Part shown: piece by piece, positions 1-6,383 of the stretch | Numbering within the stretch: the first letter of the stretch is position 1 | Layout: every line of letters starts with the position of its first letter | DNA from: Rhodanobacter sp. | GTDB lineage: Bacteria; Pseudomonadota; Gammaproteobacteria; Xanthomonadales; Rhodanobacteraceae | DNA: 6,522 nt | Direction of reading: 5' to 3' | NCBI GenBank assembly: GCA_026193555.1 | Contig: JAPHUU010000323.1 | Span: forward strand, 1-6,522 | Translations under genes and position numbers: made by a program | Notes under the pieces: generated by a model | The model's database searches: none | Told to the model about the DNA's origin: nothing | The model's input: the letters and a program-made list of their open reading frames with translations, nothing else

Positions 1-437
1 AACAGCTGCGGATCGCCTTCGACGGCGACGCGGTGATCTTCGGGGACGAGGGCGAGCGTGTCTCGCGCGAGGAAGGTCTGGATGCGTTCCACCGCAGCGA
101 GACAAAACACGCCGCCGAGCCGCTTTCGGTCGGCCCGTTCCGTGGTTTCCTCACCGCGCTGCATCGCCTGCAGACCGCATTCCCGGCCGAGGATTCGCCG
201 ATCCGTACCGCGCTGGTCACCGCCCGTTCCGCGCCGGCCCACAAGCGGGTGATCCTCACCCTGCGCGAGTGGGGCGTGCGCATCGACGAGGCCTTGTTCC
301 TCGGCGGGCGCGACAAGGGTCCGTTCCTCGATGCGTTCGGCGCGGACATCTTCTTCGACGATTCACCGGCCAACGTGGAGTCCGCGCGCAAGCATGTGGC
401 GACCGGCCATGTGCCACACGGGGTCAGCAACCGCTGA
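1..437 (+). CDS. 5'-nucleotidase (cytosolic 5'-nucleotidase I-like, PF06189), C-terminal part
   Basis: The frame is open from the left edge (first full codon at base 3) and stops with TGA at 435-437, giving 144 visible residues; the start lies outside the window. The fragment begins with a FDGDAV segment (visible residues 6-11), an HAD-like Asp motif. It continues with GPFRGFL (44-50), a TALVTARSAPAH block (69-80) in the place of the HAD Thr/Ser motif, EALFLGGRDKGPFL with a conserved Lys (96-109) and ADIFFDDSPAN with the paired acidic residues (114-124), and ends near GHVPHGV. This order matches the cytosolic 5'-nucleotidase I family, which hydrolyses nucleoside 5'-monophosphates to nucleosides and phosphate using Mg2+. 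The catalytic half appears intact. Substrate preference cannot be read from the sequence. It converges on the aldo/keto reductase gene with 21 bases between stops. Family assignment is strong; the physiological role is inferred. Confidence 0.88.
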   Translation, partial: QLRIAFDGDAVIFGDEGERVSREEGLDAFHRSETKHAAEPLSVGPFRGFLTALHRLQTAFPAEDSPIRTALVTARSAPAHKRVILTLREWGVRIDEALFLGGRDKGPFLDAFGADIFFDDSPANVESARKHVATGHVPHGVSNR

Positions 438-438
438 T

Positions 439-464
439 CCCTGGCTCTGCGGCCGTGGTCAGGG
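439..464. terminator. Weak hairpin between convergent genes
   Basis: CCCTG at 439-443 pairs with CAGGG at 460-464. The stem can extend through 444-446/457-459 by one C-G and two G-U pairs, around a 10-base loop. It spans the 21-base gap between two converging stop codons, where a bidirectional terminator would be expected. No T-run follows on either strand and the stem is modest, so this is only a candidate. Confidence 0.2.
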
Positions 465-1346
465 TACGGCGTGTCCCGTGCTGGCGGTCCAGATTGCGTA
501 CCAGTCCTGCGCCTCCAGTCGCACGTCGAGCGCGGCAACCGCCTCACGCAAGCCCTCGATGCGGCCGCTGCCGGTGATCGGGTGCGGGCGTGCGGGGTGG
601 CGCAGGATCCATGCATAGGCCAGGGTCGCCAGACTGATGTCCAGGCGCGTGGCGATGGCGGTCATTTCCTCGCGTACGCGCACGGCTTGCGCGTCGTCGC
701 CACTGAACAGGCGACCGCCACCCAGCGGTGACCAGATCATCGGGCGCAGGCCCAGTCGCTGCGCCTGATCGAGGGTGCCGTCGTCCAGCGCATCCATCGC
801 CAGCGGCGACAGTTCGATCTGGTTGGTCATCAGCGGATGCTGCTGGTGCAACAGCGCGAACTGGCCGGTGCCGTGATTGGACACGCCCCAATGGGCGACC
901 TTGCCCTCGCGGGTGAGCGCGGCGAACGTTTCCGCCAGCACCGCGGCTTCCATGAGATAGTCGGGCCGATGGATCAGCACCAGATCCAGCTGTTCGGTGT
1001 GCAGATTCCGCAGCGACTGCTCGACCTGTGCCCGCACATGGCCCGGCGAGGTGTCGTAGTGCTTGACCCGCGGTGGCTGCGGTGCCGAGGGCAGCCGGAT
1101 GCCGCACTTGGTGATCAGCTGCAGGCGTGAACGCAGTGCGGGAGATGCCTGCAGTGCCTCGCCGAACAGCGCCTCGGCCTGATGGTTTCCGTAGATATCG
1201 GCGTGGTCGAAACTGCGGATGCCAAGCTCCAGCGCCTGTTCGATCCAGCGCACTCGTTGCGGTACGTCGAGCTTCCACTCGGCGATCCGCCACAGTCCGG
1301 CGACGATGGGCGAGAGCTCGAGGGTGGGCGCAGGCTGGTCGGGCAT
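459..1346 (-). CDS. ydhF: YdhF-type aldo/keto reductase
   Basis: This 295-residue protein is a cytosolic (alpha/beta)8-barrel NAD(P)H-dependent oxidoreductase of the aldo/keto reductase family. All four catalytic residues are visible: Asp47 and Tyr52 in FDHADIYG, Lys80 in LITKCGI and His126 in LVLIHRP. The strings GLWRIAEWKL, DHADIYG, LIHRPDYLM, GVSNHGTGQFALL, WSPLGGGRLF and PITGSGRIEGLR follow the E. coli YdhF pattern closely, and the length is nearly the same. The physiological substrate of YdhF-type enzymes is not established. I chose the ATG at 1346 because homology begins a few residues later and GGAA lies shortly upstream. The open frame runs back to about 1940 only as a shadow of the next gene. 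The gene lies 92 bases downstream of the GNAT/carbon-nitrogen hydrolase gene on the same strand with no clear promoter or terminator between, so co-transcription is likely. Confidence 0.92.
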   Translation of the reverse strand: MPDQPAPTLELSPIVAGLWRIAEWKLDVPQRVRWIEQALELGIRSFDHADIYGNHQAEALFGEALQASPALRSRLQLITKCGIRLPSAPQPPRVKHYDTSPGHVRAQVEQSLRNLHTEQLDLVLIHRPDYLMEAAVLAETFAALTREGKVAHWGVSNHGTGQFALLHQQHPLMTNQIELSPLAMDALDDGTLDQAQRLGLRPMIWSPLGGGRLFSGDDAQAVRVREEMTAIATRLDISLATLAYAWILRHPARPHPITGSGRIEGLREAVAALDVRLEAQDWYAIWTASTGHAVP

Positions 1347-1438
1347 GATGGTTCCGGGTTCAGGACGACAGATGGATTCACCGCGGTTGCCGGGATCGGC
1401 CGCCGAAGCAGCGTCGATCTCGCCAATGCGGTGGGTGA

Positions 1439-3028
1439 CTAGATGACGGTGATGTGCTCGACCGGTACCTTGGCGGTGAGTTCGTACAGGTCGTGGCGGC
1501 GATCCAGCAGCGGGCGCACCGAAGCGGATTGGCGCTGGATGTCGAGCGCGCCGAGGTCGAGGTCGGCGATCACCACGGTCTGGGTGTTGACGATGCCCTC
1601 GGCGGCGATGCCGTTCATCGGGAAGGCGAAGTCGCTCGGCGTGCAGATCGCCGCCTGGCCGAAGTTGATCGACATCGACGGGCTGTGCGACAGACCGCCG
1701 ACATTGCCCGACATCACCACGTAGACCATGTTTTCCACCGCCCGCGCCTGTGCGCAGTAGCGCACGCGCAGGTAGCTCTTGCGCTCGTCGGTGGCGAACG
1801 GGTTGAGGATGATGTCGACGCCGTGCTCGACCAGCATGCGCACCAGTTCCGGGAACTCGATGTCGTAGCAGACCACGATCGCCAGCCGCCCGATCGCGGT
1901 CTCGAACACCTTGATGCCGTCGCCAGGGGTGATGCCCCAATATTCGCGCTCCGCCGGCGTGATGTGCAGCTTCTCCTGGGTATAGGTGCCGCCGCTGGGG
2001 GTGTAGAGATGGGCGACGTTGCGCATGCCCTTGTCGGTGCGCACCGGCGTGGTACCGCCGACCAGGTACAGCTTGTGGTGCATGGCCACGTCGCGGAACA
2101 GCCTGTCGATGCGCGGCGCCAGCGCGGCGAGCTGCTCGACCGCATCGAGCAGGGCGATGCCACGGGTGAAGGTCGAGTAGAGCTGGGTCGTCACGAATTC
2201 CGGAAACAGCAGCAGGTGGCTGTCATAGGTCGCCGCGCTCTGGGCGAAGTACTCGATCTGGTCGGCGAAGTCCTCGAAGGTGCTGATCCGGCGCTGGTCG
2301 TACTGGGTCGCGCACACCCGGACATGACGCGCGGTGCGACGCACCGGTGCGCCGGCGATCAGCCGCTTGCGCGGCTGAAAGTCCGGGTTCGGCATCACCA
2401 GGTGGGTCGCGTAGCCCAGGCTTTCCTGATCGTCGAGATAGCCATAGTGCACCCCCTCGACGCGGTAGCCGGCGCGCAGGTGCGCATTCAGCGCGGAATC
2501 CTTCAAGTTGCCGGCCTTGACCTTGTCGACGTATTCCTGTGCGGTCAGCTGGCCGCGCAGTGAGGCATATCCGGGTATGCGGCCACCGGCCACCATCTGC
2601 TTGAGGTTGTGCCGCTTCATCAGCGTGCGCCGCGCCTGATACAGCAGTTTGGACACGCCCTTGCCCTGCCAGTCGGGGTGCACAGCGAGGTCGGCGCCAT
2701 ACAGCGTCTGCCCGGCCGGATCATGCGTGCTGAAGGTGCCGTAGCCGGTCACCTCGGCATGGTTGTGCCAGGGGCTGTCGTCATCGAGCTGGACGATCAG
2801 GCTGGTGGCGTAGCCGATCACCTGGTTGCCAGCCACGGCCACCAGCTGTCCGGTCGGGAAGGCGGCGATCTGCAGCGCATAGTTGCGCTCGGTGGCGATG
2901 CTTGAGGCGGGCCATGCCGCATAGGCGGCGCGGGCGACCGCGGCCATGGCGGCCGCATCGTCTGGTCTGGCGACGCGGATCTTCACGGAATCTTTCGCGG
3001 GGAGCTTGGCTCGTGGTGTCTGCGGCAT
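1439..3028 (-). CDS. Bifunctional GNAT N-acetyltransferase / carbon-nitrogen hydrolase (YhcX-like)
   Basis: This 529-residue protein has two domains. Residues about 16-215 form a GNAT acetyltransferase: IRVARPDDAAAM opens the fold, and LAVHPDWQGKGVSKLLY (114-130) is the acetyl-CoA pyrophosphate loop (Q-G-K-G at 121-124). Residues about 235-529 form a nitrilase-superfamily carbon-nitrogen hydrolase with the full Glu-Lys-Cys triad: Glu277 in LLFPEF, Lys353 in QEKLHITPAE and Cys387 in VVCYDIEFPE. The architecture and length match Bacillus YhcX-like proteins. Such fusions are widespread in bacteria, but I know of no settled substrate; an amide hydrolysed by one domain and an amine acetylated by the other is plausible inference. 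No signal peptide or membrane segment is seen, so it is probably cytosolic. ATG at 3028 precedes the GNAT fold by about 15 basic residues; its ribosome-binding site is weak, and an in-frame GTG at codon 15 is an alternative start. It is divergent from the sterol-desaturase gene and probably co-transcribed with ydhF. Confidence 0.94.
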   Translation of the reverse strand: MPQTPRAKLPAKDSVKIRVARPDDAAAMAAVARAAYAAWPASSIATERNYALQIAAFPTGQLVAVAGNQVIGYATSLIVQLDDDSPWHNHAEVTGYGTFSTHDPAGQTLYGADLAVHPDWQGKGVSKLLYQARRTLMKRHNLKQMVAGGRIPGYASLRGQLTAQEYVDKVKAGNLKDSALNAHLRAGYRVEGVHYGYLDDQESLGYATHLVMPNPDFQPRKRLIAGAPVRRTARHVRVCATQYDQRRISTFEDFADQIEYFAQSAATYDSHLLLFPEFVTTQLYSTFTRGIALLDAVEQLAALAPRIDRLFRDVAMHHKLYLVGGTTPVRTDKGMRNVAHLYTPSGGTYTQEKLHITPAEREYWGITPGDGIKVFETAIGRLAIVVCYDIEFPELVRMLVEHGVDIILNPFATDERKSYLRVRYCAQARAVENMVYVVMSGNVGGLSHSPSMSINFGQAAICTPSDFAFPMNGIAAEGIVNTQTVVIADLDLGALDIQRQSASVRPLLDRRHDLYELTAKVPVEHITVI

Positions 3029-3103
3029 GCTTCAACTGTAGCAAAAGGCCATGCCGCTTCGGTTTCACCGCACCCGTTGGCACCTTCACGTTATGCTCGC
3101 CCG
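3029..3103. promoter_or_regulatory. Divergent intergenic spacer with candidate -10 element
   Basis: This 75-base spacer separates two divergent starts and must hold promoters for both directions unless they lie inside the genes. On the plus strand TATGCT (3092-3097) resembles a -10 element and would place transcription initiation at about the desaturase ATG at 3104. No convincing -35 is spaced correctly. On the minus strand TACAGT near the GNAT gene start is another weak -10-like hexamer. Neither is supported beyond similarity. Confidence 0.2.
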
Positions 3104-3928
3104 ATGATGATGCGGCTCGGGATATTCCTTGCACTGCTGGCAGTGCTGGCGCTGGCGGAATTCGCCTGGCCGCGCCACCCCGGCCCGGCGCGGCGCACCC
3201 GGCGCTGGCCGGTGAACTTTGCACTGGGCGCGCTCAATGTCGTCTGCCTGCGCGTGCTGGTGCCCTGGGCTGCGCTGGATGCGGCGATCTGGGCCCAGGC
3301 GCATGCCGTGGGCGCGCTGAATCTGCTGCCACTTCCCACGACGGTGGCAGCGGTGGGCGGGTTTCTGGCGCTGGATCTGGTGATCTATCTGCAGCATCGA
3401 CTGATGCATCGGGTCGGCTGGCTGTGGCGACTGCATCGGGTGCATCACACCGACCTGGCGCTGGATGTCAGCTCCGGCGTGCGTTTCCATCCGCTGGAGA
3501 TCCTGCTGTCGATGGGCATCAAGATGGCGGCCGTGCTGCTGTTGGGGCCTGCTCCGGCGGTCGTGATGACGTTCGAGATCGTGCTCAGCGCGTTCTCGTT
3601 GTACACCCACACAAATGTGGCGGTGCCGGTGCGTCTCGATGCGCTGCTGCGCTGGATACTGGTGACCCCTGACATGCATCGGATCCACCATTCGATCCGT
3701 CGGGTGGAGACCGACAGTAATTTCTGCTTCCATCTGTCCTGCTGGGATCGGCTGCTGGGAACCTATCGTGCGCAGGCGGCCGTGCCGCAGGTACAGATCA
3801 CGCTGGGGATCGAAGTGTTTCGGGAAGACGAGGAACAGCGCCTGCCGGCGTTGCTGGCGCAGCCCTTCAAGGGAGCGTCGGGCCTGCAGCCCGATCACAC
3901 GGACGATCGGGAGCCCGATGGCCGATGA
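3104..3928 (+). CDS. Sterol desaturase / fatty acid hydroxylase family membrane enzyme
   Basis: This 274-residue protein is an integral membrane di-iron oxygenase of the PF04116 superfamily, which hydroxylates or desaturates lipid substrates with O2. Hydrophobic segments lie at about 5-22, 38-62, 80-97 and 134-168. The histidine clusters that bind the iron pair are all present: HRLMH (98-102), HRVHH (111-115), FHP (128-130), HTN (169-171) and HRIHH (192-196). FCFHLSCWDRLLGTY (about 205-219) is the usual C-terminal signature. The soluble tail after about residue 235 is variable. The substrate is unknown; bacterial members act on varied lipids and the name does not imply sterol synthesis. Three consecutive ATGs (3104, 3107, 3110) open the gene and none has a purine-rich ribosome-binding site. 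A TTG at 3077 would add nine residues but also lacks one, and the hydrophobic N-terminus favours 3104. Confidence 0.92.
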   Translation: MMMRLGIFLALLAVLALAEFAWPRHPGPARRTRRWPVNFALGALNVVCLRVLVPWAALDAAIWAQAHAVGALNLLPLPTTVAAVGGFLALDLVIYLQHRLMHRVGWLWRLHRVHHTDLALDVSSGVRFHPLEILLSMGIKMAAVLLLGPAPAVVMTFEIVLSAFSLYTHTNVAVPVRLDALLRWILVTPDMHRIHHSIRRVETDSNFCFHLSCWDRLLGTYRAQAAVPQVQITLGIEVFREDEEQRLPALLAQPFKGASGLQPDHTDDREPDGR

Positions 3929-3942
3929 GATCCGGGGAGGAT

Positions 3943-3977
3943 GGGGGCTGGCTTCCCCCTCGCCTGGCCATCAGGCG
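3943..3977 (+). terminator. Two adjacent hairpins after the desaturase gene
   Basis: GGGGG (3943-3947) pairs with CCCCC (3955-3959) around a 7-base loop. Immediately after it, CGCCTG (3961-3966) pairs perfectly with CAGGCG (3972-3977) around GCCAT. The pair begins 15 bases after the desaturase stop and ends 54 bases before pncC. There is no T-run, only GAAAGG, so they are not a textbook intrinsic terminator. They may act as a transcript-end or 3' stability structure, or form part of the pncC leader. Confidence 0.3.
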
Positions 3978-4021
3978 GAAAGGTCGGTACTGCCGTCCGT
4001 GAAGGGTTCATGATTTCCAAC

Positions 4022-4025
4022 GAGG
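4022..4025 (+). promoter_or_regulatory. Ribosome-binding site of pncC
   Basis: GAGG lies six bases before ATG 4032. It supports that ATG over the in-frame TTG at 4026, which would leave no spacing at all. Confidence 0.6.
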
Positions 4026-4031
4026 TTGTCC

Positions 4032-4541
4032 ATGTTGCTGCCATCCGTTCCCACCGATGCCGAGTTGCTGACTCTCGCCGCCGAGGTGGCGAGCGACGTG
4101 AAGCAGAGCAAGCTGATGCTGGTTACCGCGGAGTCATGTACCGGCGGCTGGATCGCCAAGGTGCTGACCGATCTGCCGGGCAGCTCGGCCTGGTTCGATG
4201 CCGGTGTGGTGACTTACAGCAACGAGGCCAAGGAGGCCTTGCTCGGGGTCAATCCGCGCACGCTGGAGCAAACCGGTGCGGTGAGCGAGGAGACCGTGCT
4301 GGAAATGGTTTCCGGTGCGCTGGCCCGGTTCGGTGCCGGGGTGGCGGTGGCGGTCACCGGCATCGCCGGCCCATCCGGCGGGACCGTGGACAAGCCGGTC
4401 GGCACCGTATGGGTTGGCTGGAAGCGCCACGGCGGCCATGCACGTGCGCAGCTGTTTCAATTTTCCGGCGACCGCGAGGCGATCCGACGGCAGACCGTAG
4501 CGGCGGCGCTCAGCGGTCTGCGCCAAACCCTGACGCCATAG
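4032..4541 (+). CDS. pncC: Nicotinamide-nucleotide amidohydrolase PncC (CinA C-terminal domain protein)
   Basis: This 169-residue single-domain protein deamidates nicotinamide mononucleotide (NMN) to nicotinic acid mononucleotide and ammonia (EC 3.5.1.42). It thereby returns NMN, for example that released by NAD-dependent DNA ligase, to NAD synthesis in the cytosol. The signature TAESCTGGWIAK (32-43) holds Ser35, the likely nucleophile. VVTYSNEAKEALLGV (59-73), GAVSEETVLEM (82-92) and VTGIAGPSGGTVDKPVGTVWVG (108-129) are the other conserved blocks. The length equals that of stand-alone PncC, and the N-terminal MoCF-like domain of full CinA is absent. The upstream neighbour is 103 bases away, and recA begins 128 bases after its TAG stop. 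pncC/cinA next to recA is a common arrangement in proteobacteria. Older annotation calls it competence/damage-inducible protein CinA; direct involvement in competence is not implied. Confidence 0.96.
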   Translation: MLLPSVPTDAELLTLAAEVASDVKQSKLMLVTAESCTGGWIAKVLTDLPGSSAWFDAGVVTYSNEAKEALLGVNPRTLEQTGAVSEETVLEMVSGALARFGAGVAVAVTGIAGPSGGTVDKPVGTVWVGWKRHGGHARAQLFQFSGDREAIRRQTVAAALSGLRQTLTP

Positions 4542-4547
4542 TGGGCT

Positions 4548-4565
4548 GCCGGCCGCCAGACCGGC
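4548..4565 (+). terminator. Hairpin just after pncC
   Basis: GCCGG (4548-4552) pairs with CCGGC (4561-4565) around an 8-base loop, starting six bases past the pncC stop. It is followed by TTGACCGTTGT, a poor U-tract. It could be a weak terminator separating pncC from recA, or part of the recA control region. Confidence 0.25.
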
Positions 4566-4575
4566 TTGACCGTTG

Positions 4576-4584
4576 TGGGATACT
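4576..4584 (+). promoter_or_regulatory. Candidate extended -10 promoter of recA
   Basis: TGG followed by GATACT (4579-4584) resembles an extended -10 element (TGn plus four of six matches to TATAAT), giving a start near 4591 and a leader of about 80 bases. TTGACC at 4566-4571 looks like a -35 hexamer but sits only 7 bases upstream, so it cannot pair with this -10, and nothing suitable lies 17 bases after it. A recA promoter is expected in this 128-base spacer, but its exact position is uncertain. Confidence 0.25.
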
Positions 4585-4669
4585 GAGCATCTGGCCCGCT
4601 GATCGCAATGTGTGAGACACGACGCGCGCAGCATGCCCATCAATCACAGCCCAACCGGAATTCAAGACG

Positions 4670-5707
<1,038 letters not shown>

Positions 5708-5713
5708 GTCGTG

Positions 5714-5776
5714 ATGGTTGACGACCTGCGGCACACGACATGGCCCGGCTTGACCGGGCCATGTCCGTCTGCATGA
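5714..5776 (+). CDS. Possible 20-codon leader ORF between recA and recX
   Basis: This small ORF, in the same frame as recA, begins at ATG 5714 (or GTG 5711) three codons after the recA stop. It runs through the whole 12-bp hairpin and stops with TGA at 5774-5776. That stop overlaps the recX ATG at 5773 as ATGA, the usual geometry for translational coupling. A purine-rich GAGGAAG at 5696-5702, inside the end of recA, could serve as its ribosome-binding site. If translated, ribosomes would melt the hairpin and deliver initiation to recX. It encodes no recognisable peptide. A 20-codon ORF in GC-rich DNA arises easily by chance, so it is listed for its position only. Confidence 0.25.
   Translation: MVDDLRHTTWPGLTGPCPSA
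5737..5765 (+). terminator. Perfect 12-bp hairpin in the recA-recX spacer (terminator/attenuator candidate)
   Basis: GACATGGCCCGG (5737-5748) and CCGGGCCATGTC (5754-5765) are perfect reverse complements around the loop CTTGA. The stem begins 29 bases after the recA stop. In E. coli a terminator-like hairpin between recA and recX limits recX to low readthrough, and this is the likely counterpart. It lacks a downstream T-run (CGTCTGC follows), so it may attenuate, block exonucleases or occlude translation instead of terminating cleanly. It also buries two in-frame recX ATGs (5740, 5761). Confidence 0.55.
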
Positions 5777-6294
5777 GCATGAAGCGCCGTCCCGGCGCCG
5801 GCGGCTCCGGCAGGAATCAGCCGGCCACGCCGCAGCGCAGCGCCTACGACAAGGCACTGGGCCTGCTGGCTCGTCGCGAACATTCGCGCAAGGAGCTGAA
5901 GACCAAGCTTCGCCAGGGCGGTTACGAAGGCGAGGAAACCAGTGCGGCGCTCGATCGACTCGGCGAGCAGCACTACCAGGACGACGACCGCTTCGCCGAA
6001 GTGCTGCTGCGCAGCCGGATCGCCCAGGGCTATGGCCCGGTGCGCCTGCGCGTCGAGCTGAAAAGCCATGGCGTGGCCGATGCGAGGATTCGCGAATTGC
6101 TGGAAGAAGCCGAGGTCGACTGGGACGCTTCGGCAGCCGCTCAGCTTCGCCGTCGCTATGGTGGCGCGGGCAGCGCGGACCCTGCCGAACGCGCCCGTCG
6201 GGCGCAATTCCTCTTGCGCCGCGGCTTTGCGGCAGCCACAGTACGGAGTGTCACCCACGCCGAAGTGGACGAAGCCGCCGACGATATGTCCTGA
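5773..6294 (+). CDS. recX: Regulatory protein RecX
   Basis: RecX binds RecA filaments and limits their extension and ATPase activity. From ATG 5773 the protein is 173 residues, close to the usual 150-170, and consists of tandem three-helix repeats after a basic, disordered N-terminus. Visible signatures are [23 protein letters not shown] (24-46), [34 protein letters not shown] (68-101) and [19 protein letters not shown] (142-160). Four in-frame ATGs compete: 5740, 5761, 5773 and 5779. The first two lie inside the stem of the preceding hairpin, and none has a clear ribosome-binding site. I chose 5773 because it overlaps the stop of a small upstream ORF as ATGA and leaves the conserved region intact; 5779 would serve nearly as well. 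Expression probably depends on readthrough from recA, keeping RecX scarce relative to RecA. Identity is certain; the start is not. Confidence 0.95.
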   Translation: MSMKRRPGAGGSGRNQPATPQRSAYDKALGLLARREHSRKELKTKLRQGGYEGEETSAALDRLGEQHYQDDDRFAEVLLRSRIAQGYGPVRLRVELKSHGVADARIRELLEEAEVDWDASAAAQLRRRYGGAGSADPAERARRAQFLLRRGFAAATVRSVTHAEVDEAADDMS

Positions 6295-6299
6295 AATCC

Positions 6300-6383
6300 A
6301 TGCCGTCACGGATGGTGGATGGTCTGATCGAGTGGCTGGCCTCCGGTGTGGTCTCTTTACGCCAGCCATCACGATACGCATGA
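6300..6383 (+). CDS. Possible 27-codon leader ORF overlapping alaS
   Basis: A small ORF opens at ATG 6300, six bases after the recX stop (or at ATG 6312), and closes with TGA 6381-6383, overlapping the alaS ATG at 6380 as ATGA. It crosses both arms of the inverted repeat at 6333-6368. No ribosome-binding site is evident and only two alanine codons occur, so a classical alanine-attenuation peptide is unlikely. Since alaS starts ATGA, any open frame in that phase gives this overlap, and chance is a serious alternative. Confidence 0.15.
   Translation: MPSRMVDGLIEWLASGVVSLRQPSRYA
6333..6368 (+). promoter_or_regulatory. Inverted repeat in the alaS leader
   Basis: TGGCTGGC (6333-6340) is the exact reverse complement of GCCAGCCA (6361-6368), separated by 20 bases, and ends 12 bases before the alaS ATG. 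It could be an RNA stem in the alaS leader or a palindromic operator. E. coli AlaRS is known to repress its own gene by binding a palindrome at the alaS promoter, so a comparable role is conceivable; no sequence identity to that site is claimed. No clear promoter is seen in this 85-base spacer. Confidence 0.35.

Noticed and set aside
1347..1940. Upstream extension of the ydhF frame that would give a 493-residue protein
   Set aside because: Homology begins just after ATG 1346. The extension lies mostly inside the GNAT-hydrolase gene in another frame and has Arg/His/Gly-rich shadow composition.
1454..2563. 369-codon plus-strand ORF opposite the GNAT-hydrolase gene
   Set aside because: Antisense shadow caused by high GC. 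The composition is dominated by Ala, Arg, His, Val and Asp with no motif, while the opposite strand has full catalytic motifs.
3086..3898. 270-codon minus-strand ORF opposite the sterol-desaturase gene
   Set aside because: Rich in His, Gln and Arg, as expected from the reverse complement of hydrophobic codons; the plus-strand frame carries all the histidine motifs.
4566..4584. TTGACC and GATACT as a paired -35/-10 recA promoter
   Set aside because: The spacer is only 7 bases, far from the usual 16-18.
3941..4615. 224-codon plus-strand ORF overlapping pncC in another frame
   Set aside because: Arg/Gly-rich shadow; the PncC frame has a good ribosome-binding site and all family motifs.
5740..5772. 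recX start at ATG 5740 or 5761
   Set aside because: Both ATGs sit inside the perfect stem, lack a ribosome-binding site, and would add residues not needed by the RecX fold. They are not formally excluded.
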